64,000 nucleotides of DNA from Phymatolithon calcareum (Eukaryota; Rhodophyta; Florideophyceae; Hapalidiales). This document shows, piece by piece, positions 62,897 through 64,000 of this stretch. Position numbers and translations under genes: made by a program. The DNA is taken from contig OZ345374.1 of assembly GCA_977006965.1 (NCBI GenBank), forward strand, positions 2,232,001-2,296,000, written 5' to 3'. Each line of letters starts with the position of its first letter. Position 1 is the stretch's first letter. The notes under the pieces are model-generated. The model did not search any database and had not been told where the DNA came from. It worked only from the letters and a program-made list of their open reading frames with translations.

Positions 62897-63620
62897 TTAG
62901 CTTCCATCTTTCATTGTGCTTCGGGGATTCCCACAACAGAGAAACCGTGTTTCTGGATTAGATTATCTGCGTAGGCCCCTACTTCCCTCGATCCCTCGCA
63001 TTTATCGGGGCCACCAAGAAACTCTTCCTAGTTATTATCTTCTTTTCTTTGCACTTCAATCACTGCGAGCCTTTTCGAGCTATCATTCCGGAGGAGTAAC
63101 TTTCCGTGTACTACATCGCATTACACTATCATTTCTGCTGTCATTATAACCTCTAGTTCTAATAGTCTGTGTATCGCCTCAATTGTCTCGTCATCGGTCT
63201 TGCCGTTGAGTTGCGGTCGTGTACGATGATAGTGTTGGGCTGTGAATCGCACAGGATGGCACACCGGTTTTGGTCGGGTTGTTACCTGGCGGAAAGCCAA
63301 GGGCGGCGCGAAGCGCCGACCTTTGTAGAAAAAACAATGGATCAAAAGATGACTTGGCAGTATGAGAATTGGATCAATGGAAGAATCTGGAAGCCGCGAA
63401 GCGGCTTCCTAGCCCGCCGCAGGCGCGCCGGTGTGCTTACAGTGTAGGCACATGTAAGCAATGTAAGCACCTATAAGCTGTAAGCAGCGGTTCTAGGGTT
63501 TGCCCTTGATGATCCTTCATCGTGAAGTACGCATCGAAACCTATGGTACTGGAAGTACTGTAATGATATCTGTAAGGGCTTGCTGTAAATGCGAGCTGTA
63601 ATGAAAATTTGAAGGTAGCT
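62897..63620. other. No supported gene; short GTAAGCA-type repeats
   Basis: Near 63,434-63,485 the words GCTTAC and GTAAGCA recur several times. Otherwise short frames only. Confidence 0.35.
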
Positions 63621-63800
63621 AGTCTTGTAGGAACTGGAGGGTATGATAGTGGCGTTGGACGCCACAGATGGCGATTTAGGGTCTTGAGGCTCTTCTCATC
63701 TAGGGCACCGATGTGCTCTACATAGGCAGAGGGGTTCCGCCGGGGAAGCGTCTGCAGTTCCAATGCACTGCCAGCATTCTGTGTTTTCGCAATTTGAGTA
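63621..63800 (-). mobile_element. LINE C-terminal remnant
   Basis: Minus strand. RKHRMLAVHW followed, after a frame change, by RRNPSAYVEHIGAL. This aligns with RKHRLWAVKW and PRNPSAYIDSYDGL of the LINE remnant at 51.1-51.9 kb. Confidence 0.6.
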
Positions 63801-64000
63801 GCACGGTCGGGTGACGCGCTCTATCACAAAGCATTGGAATTATTTATTTATTTTTATTCTTTTCCGGAGCAGTGTCATTGTTGAACGCAGAAGCAATAGA
63901 TTATTGTATTCAACTTCAGTGAGGAATAAATAACTGGTTATTCCCAATTATTGGATCCCTCTAGCTACTTTCTGTCACGATAGCATTGACGTCTTCGATT
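63801..64000. other. No feature seen
   Basis: A/T-rich end of the window with a TTTATTTATTT stretch near 63,842. Confidence 0.4.

Noticed and set aside
1-64000. Bacterial operons, rRNA or tRNA genes
   Set aside because: No ribosomal RNA or cloverleaf was recognised, and the gene content (TRAP-alpha, F-box, spliced introns, LTR and LINE elements) is eukaryotic.

Overview
The window is nuclear DNA of a eukaryote. Host genes have few introns: two short GT-AG introns could be reconstructed, both phase 1 and both at the extreme 5' end of a gene. The genes are separated by large amounts of transposon debris. The gene set is a TRAP-alpha translocon subunit, a GH35 beta-galactosidase with a membrane anchor, a GT11 fucosyltransferase-like gene, an NB-ARC/TPR receptor, a PhnP-like hydrolase, an F-box/LRR protein and a CX5R phosphatase. 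Together with the compact gene structure this fits a multicellular red alga (florideophyte, Chondrus-like). That assignment is an inference from gene content, not shown directly.

Layout. 0.9-5.7 kb holds a broken ORF with a Cys-rich tail, an intact but unrecognised 593-aa ORF on the minus strand, and a weak degenerate ORF. 7.0-8.0 kb is a MULE-type element with 63-bp inverted repeats, a 10-bp target duplication and a SWIM-finger remnant. 8.3-13.5 kb is the most striking gene: a 1718-aa NLR-like protein (PH-like, helical, NB-ARC, then 16 near-identical 44-aa TPR units). 14.2-18.3 kb holds a Pro/Ala-rich ORF whose 5' end abuts a 398-bp MITE, then a pogo-like DNA transposon carrying two in-frame TGA codons, then an orphan MULE end. 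18.7-23.5 kb has a small Cys-rich membrane protein, the PhnP-like hydrolase and the F-box/LRR gene. 23.8-27.3 kb contains hAT and LINE debris, a cluster of hairpins including an 88-bp palindrome, and a 45-bp retroposed LINE tail with a 13-bp target duplication. 27.4-30.3 kb is a divergent pair, TRAP-alpha (minus) and a tyrosine-phosphatase-like gene (plus). 33.1-35.5 kb is the GH35 gene.

From 36 kb onward the sequence is dominated by non-LTR retrotransposons of at least two families, GC-rich tandem arrays, and one apparently intact 6.6-kb Ty1/copia element (43,676-50,251). Its LTRs differ visibly at only one base. The copia element has split a GT11 fucosyltransferase-like gene. Its N-terminal part lies at 50.25-50.51 kb and its C-terminal part at 42.95-43.68 kb; both are in frame across the TCATT target duplication, so the disruption looks recent. 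Near the right end, a badly decayed SF1 (UPF1/SEN1-like) helicase pseudogene occupies 61.4-62.9 kb.

Functionally, the secretory and cell-wall theme (TRAP-alpha, GH35, GT11) and the immune/signalling theme (NLR-like, F-box/LRR, phosphatase) are co-located but show no operon-like coupling. The main biology of the window is an NLR-like gene with homogenised repeats, and several transposon classes remodelling nearby genes.
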